Shown: positions 53,404-61,510 of the stretch, piece by piece | Layout: every line of letters starts with the position of its first letter | How positions within the stretch are numbered: the first letter of the stretch is position 1 | From: Kumtagia ephedrae | GTDB lineage: Bacteria; Pseudomonadota; Alphaproteobacteria; Rhizobiales; Rhizobiaceae | Assembly (NCBI RefSeq): GCF_003012745.1 | Contig: NZ_PXYK01000019.1 | Span: 62,001-126,000, forward strand | DNA: 64,000 nt | Direction of reading: 5' to 3' | Translations under genes and position numbers: made by a program | Notes under the pieces: model-generated | The model's input: only the letters and a program-made list of their open reading frames with translations | What the model was told of the DNA's origin: nothing | Database searches by the model: none

Positions 53404-55035
53404 ATGCCCAGCCTGCCGACCGACTATCCCGATTTCGGCCTCACCCCCGAGCAGCGCCGCGAGGCGGTGTACGGCCACTATTACGAATATCCGGGCATGG
53501 ACGGCGGGCGCGGCGAGATCTGGTGCTATTCCGACCGGTTTTCCTATGCGCCGGGCGAGACCGCCGTCCTGTTCGTCAGCGCGACCGCGCCGCGCTTCGA
53601 CCTGGAAGTCGCCCGCGACGGCGCCGGGCTGGTGAAGGTGTTCGAGCGGCGCGGCATCGCGGCGTCCTGGCAGGACACGCCCGACCAGTGCTCGGTCGAG
53701 GGCTGCGGCTGGAGCGCGGCCTTGGAAGTGACGATCGACGAGAGCTGGCCGTCCGGTGCCTACCGGCTGACCTTGACGGCCGAAGGGCGGGACGGCCGGC
53801 CCATCGCCTCGCATCATCTCTTCATCGTCCGTCCGCCCCTCGGCCGCAGGCCTGGACGCATCCTGCAGATCGCGGCGACCGGCTCGTGGACGGCCTACAA
53901 CACATGGGGCGGCTCCAACCACTACCAGGGCATCACCGGGCCTGCGCGCAACCAGTTCGCGACCCATGTGAGCACGCAGCGCCCATGGTGCCGGGGTTTC
54001 GTCGTGCTGCCTGAAGGCGCGCCGCGGGTGCCCGTCGAGGCGATCGTGCCGCCGCTGGCCGAGCCGCGTTATCCGCACATGGAATGGGCGTTCGCCACCG
54101 GGCATTCGAAGAAATATGCCTCGGCCGGCTGGGCGAGCTATGACGGGCTTTTCTTCCGATGGGCCGAGCGTCAAGGCTACGCCGTCGATCTCGCCACCCA
54201 GCACGAGTTGCACTTTTCGCCCGAAATCCTCGACGGCTACGACTGCGCCGTGTTCGTCGGCCATGACGAATACTGGACCTGGGAGATGCGCGACGCGGTT
54301 GACGCCTTCGTCGAGCGGGGTGGGCGGGCAGCGCGCTTCGCCGGCAACTTCCTCTGGCAGACGCGGCTGGAGGACGAGGGGCATAGACAGGTCTGCTACA
54401 AATACCGGGCGCGCAAGGAGGACCCGGTCGGTCGCGGCGCCGACACCAGCCGCACCACCAATGCCTGGGAAGCGCCGGAGGTCGGCCGGCCCGGCGCGCT
54501 CACCTTCGGCCTCAACGCGACCGCCGGCGTCTATGCCGGCTGGGGCGGCTGCCTGCCGCGCGGCGTGCGCGGCTTCCCCGTCTACCGCCCGGAGCACTGG
54601 GCTTTTTCCGGCACCGGGCTCTACTACGGCGACGTGCTCGGCGCCGAGAGCCACATCTACGGCTACGAGGTCGACGGGCTGGACTGCATCGTGCGCAACG
54701 GCCTGCCCGAGCCGACCGGTATCGGCTCGCCGCCCAACGGCGTGCAGATCCTCGCCATGGGCATGGCCTCCCTGGTCGAGGAAAGCCCCGGCGTGGCGCC
54801 CGGCTGGCTGAACGACGAGGACGCGGTCTTCACCGCCGAGACGCTGCACGGCGAGGCGACGCCCGAGACCATCGACAAGGTCAAGCGCGGCAACGGCATG
54901 ATCGTCAACTTCTCCAAAGGCAATGGCGAGGTGTTCCACGCCGGAAGCTGCGAGTGGGTCGCCGGCCTGCTGCGCAGCGATGCGATGGTGGAGAAGGTGA
55001 CCCGCAACGTGCTGGACCGGTATTTGGGGAAATAA
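53404..55035 (+). CDS. N,N-dimethylformamidase large-subunit-like protein
   Basis: A 543-residue protein similar to the beta subunit of N,N-dimethylformamidase family proteins. The N-terminal part (about 20-130) is a beta-sandwich (YAPGETAVLFVSATAPRFDL); the following domain has ILQIAATGSWTAYNTWGGSN, DGYDCAVFVGHDEYWTWEM and FAGNFLWQTR, which fit the family's catalytic region with its metal-binding Tyr/Glu environment. No alpha subunit gene is seen. The family includes amidases of small amides; specificity here is unknown. Confidence 0.8.
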   Translation: MPSLPTDYPDFGLTPEQRREAVYGHYYEYPGMDGGRGEIWCYSDRFSYAPGETAVLFVSATAPRFDLEVARDGAGLVKVFERRGIAASWQDTPDQCSVEGCGWSAALEVTIDESWPSGAYRLTLTAEGRDGRPIASHHLFIVRPPLGRRPGRILQIAATGSWTAYNTWGGSNHYQGITGPARNQFATHVSTQRPWCRGFVVLPEGAPRVPVEAIVPPLAEPRYPHMEWAFATGHSKKYASAGWASYDGLFFRWAERQGYAVDLATQHELHFSPEILDGYDCAVFVGHDEYWTWEMRDAVDAFVERGGRAARFAGNFLWQTRLEDEGHRQVCYKYRARKEDPVGRGADTSRTTNAWEAPEVGRPGALTFGLNATAGVYAGWGGCLPRGVRGFPVYRPEHWAFSGTGLYYGDVLGAESHIYGYEVDGLDCIVRNGLPEPTGIGSPPNGVQILAMGMASLVEESPGVAPGWLNDEDAVFTAETLHGEATPETIDKVKRGNGMIVNFSKGNGEVFHAGSCEWVAGLLRSDAMVEKVTRNVLDRYLGK

Positions 55036-55094
55036 CGATCAGTGACAGAAGCAAGGGCTTTGAAATAGCTTGGCCAAGGAGAGCCCCGGTTAAC

Positions 55095-55242
55095 TCCCTC
55101 TCCGCCTCGCTTCGCTCGGTACCTCGCCCCCACTTCGTGGGGGCGAGGTACCCAAGCTGGACGAGCACCGGCCTTCCGGCGGCGGTTCCTCGCCCCCGCC
55201 ATGCGGGGGAGCGGTGCCGAGCGAAGCGAGGCGGAGAGGGGG
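55095..55242. repeat. GC-rich palindromic repeat, family 2 (copy E)
   Basis: Inverted repeat between the dimethylformamidase-like and aminotransferase genes. Arms start tccctctccgcctcgcttcg and end with the complement; the core (TACCCAAGCTGGACGAGC) parallels AACCCAGGCTGGAGAGGC in copy B at 28125-28279. Confidence 0.85.
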
Positions 55243-55276
55243 CTTACCGGGGTCATCGAAAGCAGGTCCGCAGTTC

Positions 55277-56647
55277 ATGAGCATCAGCCCGCGCGAGGAA
55301 GCCATCACCTTTCGCCCCTCCAACCTCTTCTACCTGGCCAGCCTGCACCGGCCAGTGGTGGACCGCGCCGAGGGCATCCATGTCTGGACACGGGACGGGC
55401 GCCGCTTCATCGACGGCTCCAGCGGGCCGGTGGCGGTCAATCTCGGCTACGGCAATCCCGCGGTGCTGGAAGCGATGCGGCGGCAGATGGAGAAGACCAC
55501 CTTCGCCTACCGCCTGCATTTCGAGAACGAGCCGGCGGAGCAACTGGCCACCACCCTGGCCGAGCGGCTGCCGGCCGGGCTCGACCGCATCTTCTTCGTC
55601 TCCGGCGGCTCGGAGGCGGTGGAAAGCTGCATAAAACTGGCAAGGCAATGGGCGGTCGCCACCGGCCAGGGCGGCCGCTGGAAGGTGATCGCCCGCATGC
55701 CCTCCTATCACGGCGGCACCTACGGCTCGCTCGCCGTCACCGGCGATGGGTTTTTGACCGACAGCTTCGCCGGGCAGATCCGCATGATGCCGACCGTGCC
55801 CGCGCCGACCGCCTATCGCGACCGCGACAATCTTTCGATGGAGGAACGCGGACTGCGTTACGCCGACATGCTGGAGGAGCGGATTGTCGCCGAGGGGCCG
55901 GAAAGCGTTCTCGCCTTCATCATGGAGCCGATCGGCGGCGCGGCGACCGGCGCGCTGGTGGCGCCCGACAGCTATTATCCGCGCATCCGCGAGATCTGCG
56001 ACCGCCACGGCATCCTGCTCATCCATGACGAGGTAATGAGCGGCATCGGCCGCACCGGAAAGCTGCTCGGCGGCGACCACTGGCACTGCCGGCCAGACAT
56101 CGTCTCGCTGTCGAAGGGCATCGGCTCCGGCTACGTTCCGCTCGGCGCGCTCGCCGCGCCACGGCGCATCGTCGAGCCGGTGCTGAAGATGGGCGGCTTC
56201 CAGCACGGCCATACCTATGCAGGCAACCCGCTCGCCTGCGCCGCCGGGCTGGCGATCATCGGCGAGATGGACCGCCTCGGGCTGATCGACAACGCGGCGG
56301 CCATGGGCGAGGTGCTAATGGACGGGCTGCGCGGCCTGGCCGCGCGCTTCCCCTTCATTGCAGACGTGCGCGGAAAAGGGCTGCTGACGGCGATCGAATA
56401 TGCCGACCGCGAGACCTTCGCGCCGCTGCCGGCGGACTGGAAGATCGGCCAGCGGGTGCTCGACGCCGCCTATGAGCGCGGCCTGATCGTCTATTCCAGG
56501 CGGGTGAAGGGCGGCGTGCAGGGCGACTACACCATGGTCGCGCCGCCGCTGATCGTCACGCGCGCCGACATCGCCGAGATCGTGTCGATCCTCGGCGACG
56601 CCATAGAGGCGGTCGCCCGCGATCTCGACCTGCCCGTAACCGGCTGA
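55277..56647 (+). CDS. Class III PLP-dependent aminotransferase
   Basis: A 456-residue transaminase. The fold-type I class III motifs are clear: FVSGGSEAVESCIKLARQW, HDEVMSGIGRTGK (PLP ring Asp) and the PLP Lys in SLSKGIGSGYVPLGA. Members use omega-amino acids, beta-amino acids or amines. The start at 55277 follows the palindromic repeat; an earlier in-frame ATG lies within that repeat. The BKACE gene follows after 10 bp, so it probably supplies that enzyme's beta-keto substrate. Confidence 0.92.
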   Translation: MSISPREEAITFRPSNLFYLASLHRPVVDRAEGIHVWTRDGRRFIDGSSGPVAVNLGYGNPAVLEAMRRQMEKTTFAYRLHFENEPAEQLATTLAERLPAGLDRIFFVSGGSEAVESCIKLARQWAVATGQGGRWKVIARMPSYHGGTYGSLAVTGDGFLTDSFAGQIRMMPTVPAPTAYRDRDNLSMEERGLRYADMLEERIVAEGPESVLAFIMEPIGGAATGALVAPDSYYPRIREICDRHGILLIHDEVMSGIGRTGKLLGGDHWHCRPDIVSLSKGIGSGYVPLGALAAPRRIVEPVLKMGGFQHGHTYAGNPLACAAGLAIIGEMDRLGLIDNAAAMGEVLMDGLRGLAARFPFIADVRGKGLLTAIEYADRETFAPLPADWKIGQRVLDAAYERGLIVYSRRVKGGVQGDYTMVAPPLIVTRADIAEIVSILGDAIEAVARDLDLPVTG

Positions 56648-56657
56648 GGAGGGAAAC

Positions 56658-57593
56658 ATGGCGAAGCAAGCCCGAAAAGTCGTCATCACCTGCGCCGTCA
56701 CCGGCTCGGTGCACACGCCGTCCATGTCGCCCCACCTGCCGGTGACGCCGGACCAGATCGCGGCCGAGGCGATCGCCGCGGCGGAAGCCGGCGCGGCGAT
56801 CCTGCACCTGCACGCCCGCGATCCGCGGGACGGCCGGCCGACCGCCGACCCGGCCGTGTTCATGCAGTTCCTGCCGCGCATCAAGCAGGCGACCGACGCG
56901 GTCATCAACATCTCGACCGGCGGCTCCTCGCTGATGAGCCTGGACGAGCGGCTCGCCGCCGCCACGCAAGCCCAGCCGGAAATGTGCTCGCTGAACATGG
57001 GCTCGATGAACTTCGCGCTGTTCCCGATGCTCGACCGCCCGCGCGAATGGCAGCACGAGTGGGAACCGACGCTTTTGGAAGCGACCCGCTCCACCATCTT
57101 CAAGAACACTTTTGCCGACATCGAGACCATTCTCGAGCGGCTGGGGAAAGGCTTCGGCACGCGCTTCGAATTCGAGTGCTACGACGTCGGCCATCTCTAT
57201 TCGCTTGCACACTTCCGCGATCGCGGCCTGGTCGAGCCGCCCTTCTTCATCCAGTTCGTGCTGGGCATCCTCGGCGGCATCGGCACCGATCCCGAAAATC
57301 TCGCCCATATGAAGCGGATCGCCGACAAGCTGTTCGGCGACGACTACCGCTTCTCCGTGCTGGCGGCCGGCCGCGCCCAGATGCCGCTGATCACCATGGC
57401 GGCGGCGATGGGCGGCAACGTCCGCGTCGGGCTCGAGGACAGCCTTTACGACGGCCGCGGCCTCGCCCGCTCCAACGCCGACCAGGTGAAGCGCATCCGC
57501 GCCATCCTGGAAGGCCTGTCGCTGGAGGTGGCGACACCTGAGGAGGCGCGGGCGATGCTGGCGCTCAAGGGCGGCGACAAGGTGGCGTTCTGA
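56658..57593 (+). CDS. Beta-keto acid cleavage enzyme (BKACE, DUF849)
   Basis: A 311-residue member of the BKACE family (prototype Kce of lysine fermentation). These enzymes use acetyl-CoA and a beta-keto acid to give acetoacetate and a new CoA ester, with Zn bound by HxH. Here LHLHARD (His50, His52) is present, with CAVTGSVHTP at the N-terminus and NISTGGSS. RBS GAGGG 7 bp before the ATG. Tight spacing with the transaminase points to one pathway. Confidence 0.92.
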   Translation: MAKQARKVVITCAVTGSVHTPSMSPHLPVTPDQIAAEAIAAAEAGAAILHLHARDPRDGRPTADPAVFMQFLPRIKQATDAVINISTGGSSLMSLDERLAAATQAQPEMCSLNMGSMNFALFPMLDRPREWQHEWEPTLLEATRSTIFKNTFADIETILERLGKGFGTRFEFECYDVGHLYSLAHFRDRGLVEPPFFIQFVLGILGGIGTDPENLAHMKRIADKLFGDDYRFSVLAAGRAQMPLITMAAAMGGNVRVGLEDSLYDGRGLARSNADQVKRIRAILEGLSLEVATPEEARAMLALKGGDKVAF

Positions 57594-57731
57594 TGATGCT
57601 TGCAGGCTGACGATGTCGGCGCTCCACGTTACCTACCACTGTCCCGCGCTTGTCGAACGGGCCGGGCATCTCCCCCTTGAGGCAGCAGGACCATCGCATG
57701 TGGGAAATGCTCAGCGGTTCCGCGGCGTTGT

Positions 57732-57872
57732 ACCCCCACCCCTAACCCCTCCCCACAAGGGGGAGGGGGACTTTGCGGCCGCCATGCCACGCGAAACCAT
57801 CGACGATTGGCGCCCGGCGCGGACGCAGCAAGATCCCCCTCCCCCTTGTGGGGAGGGGTTAGGGGTGGGGGT
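57732..57872. repeat. GC-rich palindromic repeat, family 1 (copy F)
   Basis: The 372-bp gap 57594-57965 between BKACE and GNAT genes holds this inverted repeat and no gene. Arms ACCCCCACCCCTAACCCCTC and complement enclose a core with GACTTTGCGGCCGC and ATCGACGATT; both occur reversed in copy D. CATATGCGATTGCC follows the right arm, also shared with copy D. Confidence 0.85.
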
Positions 57873-57965
57873 GAACTCATATGCGATTGCCCGGCTTGTG
57901 GGGGAGGTGCCTGGCCCGTCCAGCAAGCTCAGGACAGAAGGGGGCAGCGCTGGGGCGCGCCGGCG

Positions 57966-58514
57966 ATGACCAGAACCGAAGACCCCATTCCCAAAATCCT
58001 CATCCGTCCGGCCACCGTTGCGGATGCGGAACGGATCCACTCCTCCGTCCTCGGAATTGCCCGTGTCATGGACGGGGTGGACAAGGTGCGCTGCACGGTC
58101 GCCGACCTGATCGACTATGGTTTCGGCCCCGATCCGCATTTCGAGGCCGTCATCGCCGAGGTGGACGGCGCCTATGCCGGCATGTGCCTGTTCTTCCGCA
58201 GCTTCTCGACCTGGCAGGGCCGGCCCGGCGCCTATGTGCAGGATCTCTTCGTCGACGATGCGTTTCGCGGGCTCGGCGTCGGCGCGAAGCTGCTGCGACG
58301 GGTCGCGGCGATCATCCGCGACCGTGGCGGCTCGTATCTGCGGCTTTCCGTCGACGTCCAGAACAGCGCCGCGCAGGCCTTCTATACACGCATCGACATC
58401 ACCGTTTCGGATACGGAACAAATCCATGCGGCCTATGGCGAGACCTTTCTCAACCTCGCCGCCGCCGACAGCCCGCCGGGCGGGACCCTGAAGAGGACCG
58501 GGAAGCAGACATGA
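57966..58514 (+). CDS. GNAT-family acetyltransferase
   Basis: A 182-residue N-acetyltransferase. The GNAT core reads YVQDLFVDDAFRGLGVGAKL (motif A for acetyl-CoA, with RGLGVG), then LRLSVDVQNSAAQAFYTRI. The frame extends upstream into the palindromic repeat, so MTRTEDPIPK at 57966 is the likely start. It may acetylate an amine from the neighbouring pathway; substrate unknown. Confidence 0.87.
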   Translation: MTRTEDPIPKILIRPATVADAERIHSSVLGIARVMDGVDKVRCTVADLIDYGFGPDPHFEAVIAEVDGAYAGMCLFFRSFSTWQGRPGAYVQDLFVDDAFRGLGVGAKLLRRVAAIIRDRGGSYLRLSVDVQNSAAQAFYTRIDITVSDTEQIHAAYGETFLNLAAADSPPGGTLKRTGKQT

Positions 58515-58689
58515 AAGCCTGCGGCGCCCGCGCCGCCTGTGCGCCGCTCCCGCTCCATTCCGAACGTCCCGGCTGGGCGGCCGGCCGCGGTCACGCCGCG
58601 GCATGGATTGCTCGTCCAGGCCCTCGCCTTGGCGGCCGAACTGGGGTATGCGCCGCGCAACACGGCCGAAGCACCTGACGGAGGAACCC

Positions 58690-59847
58690 ATGACCGAGCT
58701 GCTGCAACTCCCCAACGAGGGCGCCTTTGTCGGCCGGGCGGCGGCGCCGGGCACGGCCCATCCGCTCGTCGTCACCGTGCGCGGCGACGCCGTCGTCGAC
58801 ATCACCTCGCGCGAGGCGCCGACCGTGCGCGACATCTGCGAGATGGACGATCCGGCCGGCTATGTCGGCCGCGCGGAAGGCCGCCCGATCGGCACGCTCG
58901 CGGCCATCGCAGAAAACAGCTTTCAGGCGAAGCGCGACGCCGGCCGGCCGCATCTGCTGTCGCCCGTCGACCTGCAGGCGGTCAAGGCGTCCGGCGTCAC
59001 CTTCGTGGTCAGCCTGCTGGAGCGCGTCATCGAGGAGCAGGCGCGCGGCAACCCGGAGCGGGCGGCGGGCATCCGCGCCGACATCGCCGAGCTGATCGGC
59101 GACGATCTGTCCAAGCTGAAGCCCGGCTCGCCGGAGGCGATGGCCTGCAAGATGAAGCTGATCGCGCGCGGCGCCTGGTCGCAATATCTGGAGGTCGGCA
59201 TCGGCCCCGACGCCGAGATTTTTACCAAATGCCAGCCGCTGGCCTCGGTCGGCTTCGGCGCCGATGTCGGCCTGCACCCGATCTCGACCTGGAACAATCC
59301 GGAGCCGGAGATCGCCGTCATCGCCTCGAGCAGGGGCCGCATCGTCGGCGCCGCGCTCGGCAACGACGTCAATCTGCGCGACGTCGAGGGCCGTTCGGCG
59401 CTGCTGCTCGGCAAGGCCAAGGACAACAACGCCTCGGCCGCGCTCGGCCCCTTCATCCGGCTGTTCGACGACACTTTTTCGCTGGCCGACGTGAAGCAGG
59501 CCAAGGTCAGCCTGTCGGTGACCGGCGAGGACGGATTCGAGCTCGCAGGCTCCAGCTCGATGGCCGAGATCAGCCGCTCGCCGGAAGAACTGGTCGCCGC
59601 CGCCATGGGCACGCACCACCAGTATCCCGACGGCATGGCGCTCTATCTCGGCACCATGTTCGTGCCGTCCAAGGACCGCGGCGAGGCCGGCAAGGGTTTC
59701 ACCCACAAGACCGGCGACATCGTCACCATCTCCACCGAGACGCTCGGCGCGCTCACCAACCGGGTAAAGCTGTCGACCGAATGCCCGCCCTGGACCTACG
59801 GCACCAGCCGGCTGATGCGGGATCTGGCGAAGGCGAGGCTGATCTGA
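58690..59847 (+). CDS. Long FAH-family (fumarylacetoacetate hydrolase-like) protein
   Basis: A 385-residue enzyme whose C-terminal half has the FAH fold. ARGAWSQYLEVGIGPDAEIF and PEPEIAVIASSRGRIVGAALG NDVNLRD correspond to the metal-binding ExE-D region. This long subgroup differs from short hydrolases and includes dehydratase-like or aldolase-like members. GGAGG lies 7 bp before the ATG at 58690. Substrate uncertain; it sits after the GNAT gene in the same direction. Confidence 0.82.
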   Translation: MTELLQLPNEGAFVGRAAAPGTAHPLVVTVRGDAVVDITSREAPTVRDICEMDDPAGYVGRAEGRPIGTLAAIAENSFQAKRDAGRPHLLSPVDLQAVKASGVTFVVSLLERVIEEQARGNPERAAGIRADIAELIGDDLSKLKPGSPEAMACKMKLIARGAWSQYLEVGIGPDAEIFTKCQPLASVGFGADVGLHPISTWNNPEPEIAVIASSRGRIVGAALGNDVNLRDVEGRSALLLGKAKDNNASAALGPFIRLFDDTFSLADVKQAKVSLSVTGEDGFELAGSSSMAEISRSPEELVAAAMGTHHQYPDGMALYLGTMFVPSKDRGEAGKGFTHKTGDIVTISTETLGALTNRVKLSTECPPWTYGTSRLMRDLAKARLI

Positions 59848-59853
59848 GGGACG

Positions 59854-60705
59854 CTACGCGAGCGAAGCTGCATCCGTCGAGGTGAGGACGAGGCGATCCC
59901 TGAAATGGATCGAGAAGACGCCAAGCTCATAGCTGCCGTCATCGTTCGTTTTCAGGATGTCGCCCTCCACCCGGCCGACATCCTTCAATCCCTGAATGAT
60001 GTCGTTGACGTAGCTGAGCTGGCGCTTCAACTCGAGCGCGTTGCGCTCGCTGCTCACCTGGAAGGCGTCATCGCCGGACAAGGCGGCGCGCCGTTCCGAC
60101 AGGTAGTCGGCGGCGTTGAGCATGACGCCCGTATTCAGATGGGGCAACGCTTTCTGCAAGCGCTCGAGGGCGTCCGACGTCGTGCGTCCCGTCTCGCCGT
60201 AAGTCGCCTCCTGCTGCGCGAGCCGCGACTGCGCCTGCCACTCCGGATCCCGGCGCAACGCCGCCTTCATCTCGTCTTCGAGCGCCCACATGTAGTCGTA
60301 GTCGCCCATCGCCATCGCGGCCTCTTGCGTCATGCCGGCGGGCACGAAGCCGCGCTTGAACGTCGAATCTCCGCCCGCGCGGTCGGCCTCCACCACGGAG
60401 CCTATGAAGTTGCGATACTCCTCATAGAGCTCTTGGTAGCTGGCCTTGCCGGCTTGCATCGGGACATCCACGGGCTTCTCGCCGACGGTCTTCGAGGCGC
60501 CGAGCTCGTTCGCCGGCGCGGCCGCGGCGCCGAAAGCTCCAAATTCGTCATATTCGGTCTGGCTGGGGTCGACAGGCGCGCCGGGTCTGATAACCGGCTC
60601 GTCCCTGTCCGTCGCCGACATGGTCAGCCCCGCCGCCAAAGCGGAGTACGAAGTTTTGGTGACGATGGCGTGCGGGATATGGATCAGCTGCGATGAGATC
60701 TGCAT
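59854..60705 (-). CDS. Uncharacterised protein
   Basis: A 283-residue protein that I do not recognise. It is acidic, with a disordered N-terminus (about 1-80), a helical Gln/Glu/Arg-rich middle (about 85-230; WALEDEMKAALRRDPEWQAQ; a Thr/Ala-rich helix) and a short beta-like tail (GSYELGVFSIHFRDRLVLTS). No signal peptide or TM. It converges on the FAH-like gene with 6 bp between stops. The size and helical character recall needle- or filament-type secreted proteins, but this is a weak guess. Confidence 0.65.
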   Translation of the reverse strand: MQISSQLIHIPHAIVTKTSYSALAAGLTMSATDRDEPVIRPGAPVDPSQTEYDEFGAFGAAAAPANELGASKTVGEKPVDVPMQAGKASYQELYEEYRNFIGSVVEADRAGGDSTFKRGFVPAGMTQEAAMAMGDYDYMWALEDEMKAALRRDPEWQAQSRLAQQEATYGETGRTTSDALERLQKALPHLNTGVMLNAADYLSERRAALSGDDAFQVSSERNALELKRQLSYVNDIIQGLKDVGRVEGDILKTNDDGSYELGVFSIHFRDRLVLTSTDAASLA

Positions 60706-60867
60706 GGTCGTGGCGTCTCAAGGTGCATTCCACGCCGAGCCGATCGCTCGGACAGACGGCCTAAACGTCGTATCGCATTTCCGATAATCAAACGTGAATA
60801 CAAAGAACCGCCGCTCGTCGCTGCTTGCCGGTTTGATTGACGGGCGAGACGCGAAGGACGCGCCTTC

Positions 60868-60946
60868 AACCCGCCTTCCCGAACTCATGGGCCCGGATCG
60901 ACTCCGGCTTCATCTCGATGGAAAAGCCCGGAGCTTCGGCGGCATG
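60868..60946 (-). pseudogene. Remnant 3' end of a fuconate dehydratase-like gene
   Basis: About 80 bp closely resembling the last 83 bp of the L-fuconate dehydratase gene (61513-61595). 24 bp are identical at 60908-60931 and 61556-61579. On the minus strand it still reads PGFSIEMKPESIRAHEFGKAG followed by a stop, against PGFSIEMKAESIAAYEFKPKAV in the intact gene, so it is diverged and not a recent copy. One base is deleted relative to the intact gene. Confidence 0.8.
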
Positions 60947-60957
60947 GACGCCGCAAG

Positions 60958-61353
60958 CTACTGCTTTGGCCAACGCCTACGCGGCTCCTCACGGGCGAGT
61001 GCGACCGTGTTCTCGTCTTTCTCCTCGATATTGATTACGTGCTTTGCCGAGAAAGGCAGCTCCGTACCGAGCCAAAATTCTTCATTCGCGGCAATAGCGC
61101 TGGGTTCATTGTTGAGCATACCAAGATACCCGCCCACTATGCGCTCTCTGACGAGAACCCACATCCGCTCCACCGCGATACTCTCATCGGCGTCGTCAAC
61201 GCTGATCCGAAAGATCAGCTTGACAAGGTCTCCGGGCTGAAGGCTTTCTCGCTTTTGCCTTGAAGGTATCCAAAAGGTTTCTGGTGCTGCGGCGTGGTAA
61301 GTCTCCCCATCTTCAAGGGACCATCCGTCGATTTCGAAGGTTGGCTCACGCAT
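60958..61353 (-). CDS. DUF2314-like small protein
   Basis: A 131-residue protein (TFWIPSRQKRESLQPGDLVK, LIFRI, ERMWVLVRERIVGGYLGML, AKHVINIEEKDEN). The pattern PGDLVKLIF...ERMWV...GGYLGMLNNEP...HVINI is that of DUF2314/Imm33-like proteins, some of which are contact-dependent immunity proteins. It lies directly between the remnant gene and the intact fuconate dehydratase gene. Family assignment is from recognition and not verified. No toxin gene is adjacent. Confidence 0.65.
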   Translation of the reverse strand: MREPTFEIDGWSLEDGETYHAAAPETFWIPSRQKRESLQPGDLVKLIFRISVDDADESIAVERMWVLVRERIVGGYLGMLNNEPSAIAANEEFWLGTELPFSAKHVINIEEKDENTVALAREEPRRRWPKQ

Positions 61354-61510
61354 AACACGATCTTAGCTCCGCGCCGGATGTCCGCAAGGTGCTACAATTT
61401 ATCGGAAAGCCGACATTCCGCTTTCCGCCAATTGCGGAAGTGCAAACCTGAACCCTGCTTGGATGAATGAGGGGTGCTGGGCGAAGAGCGACGTCCCTTG
61501 AGCCGAGGGA

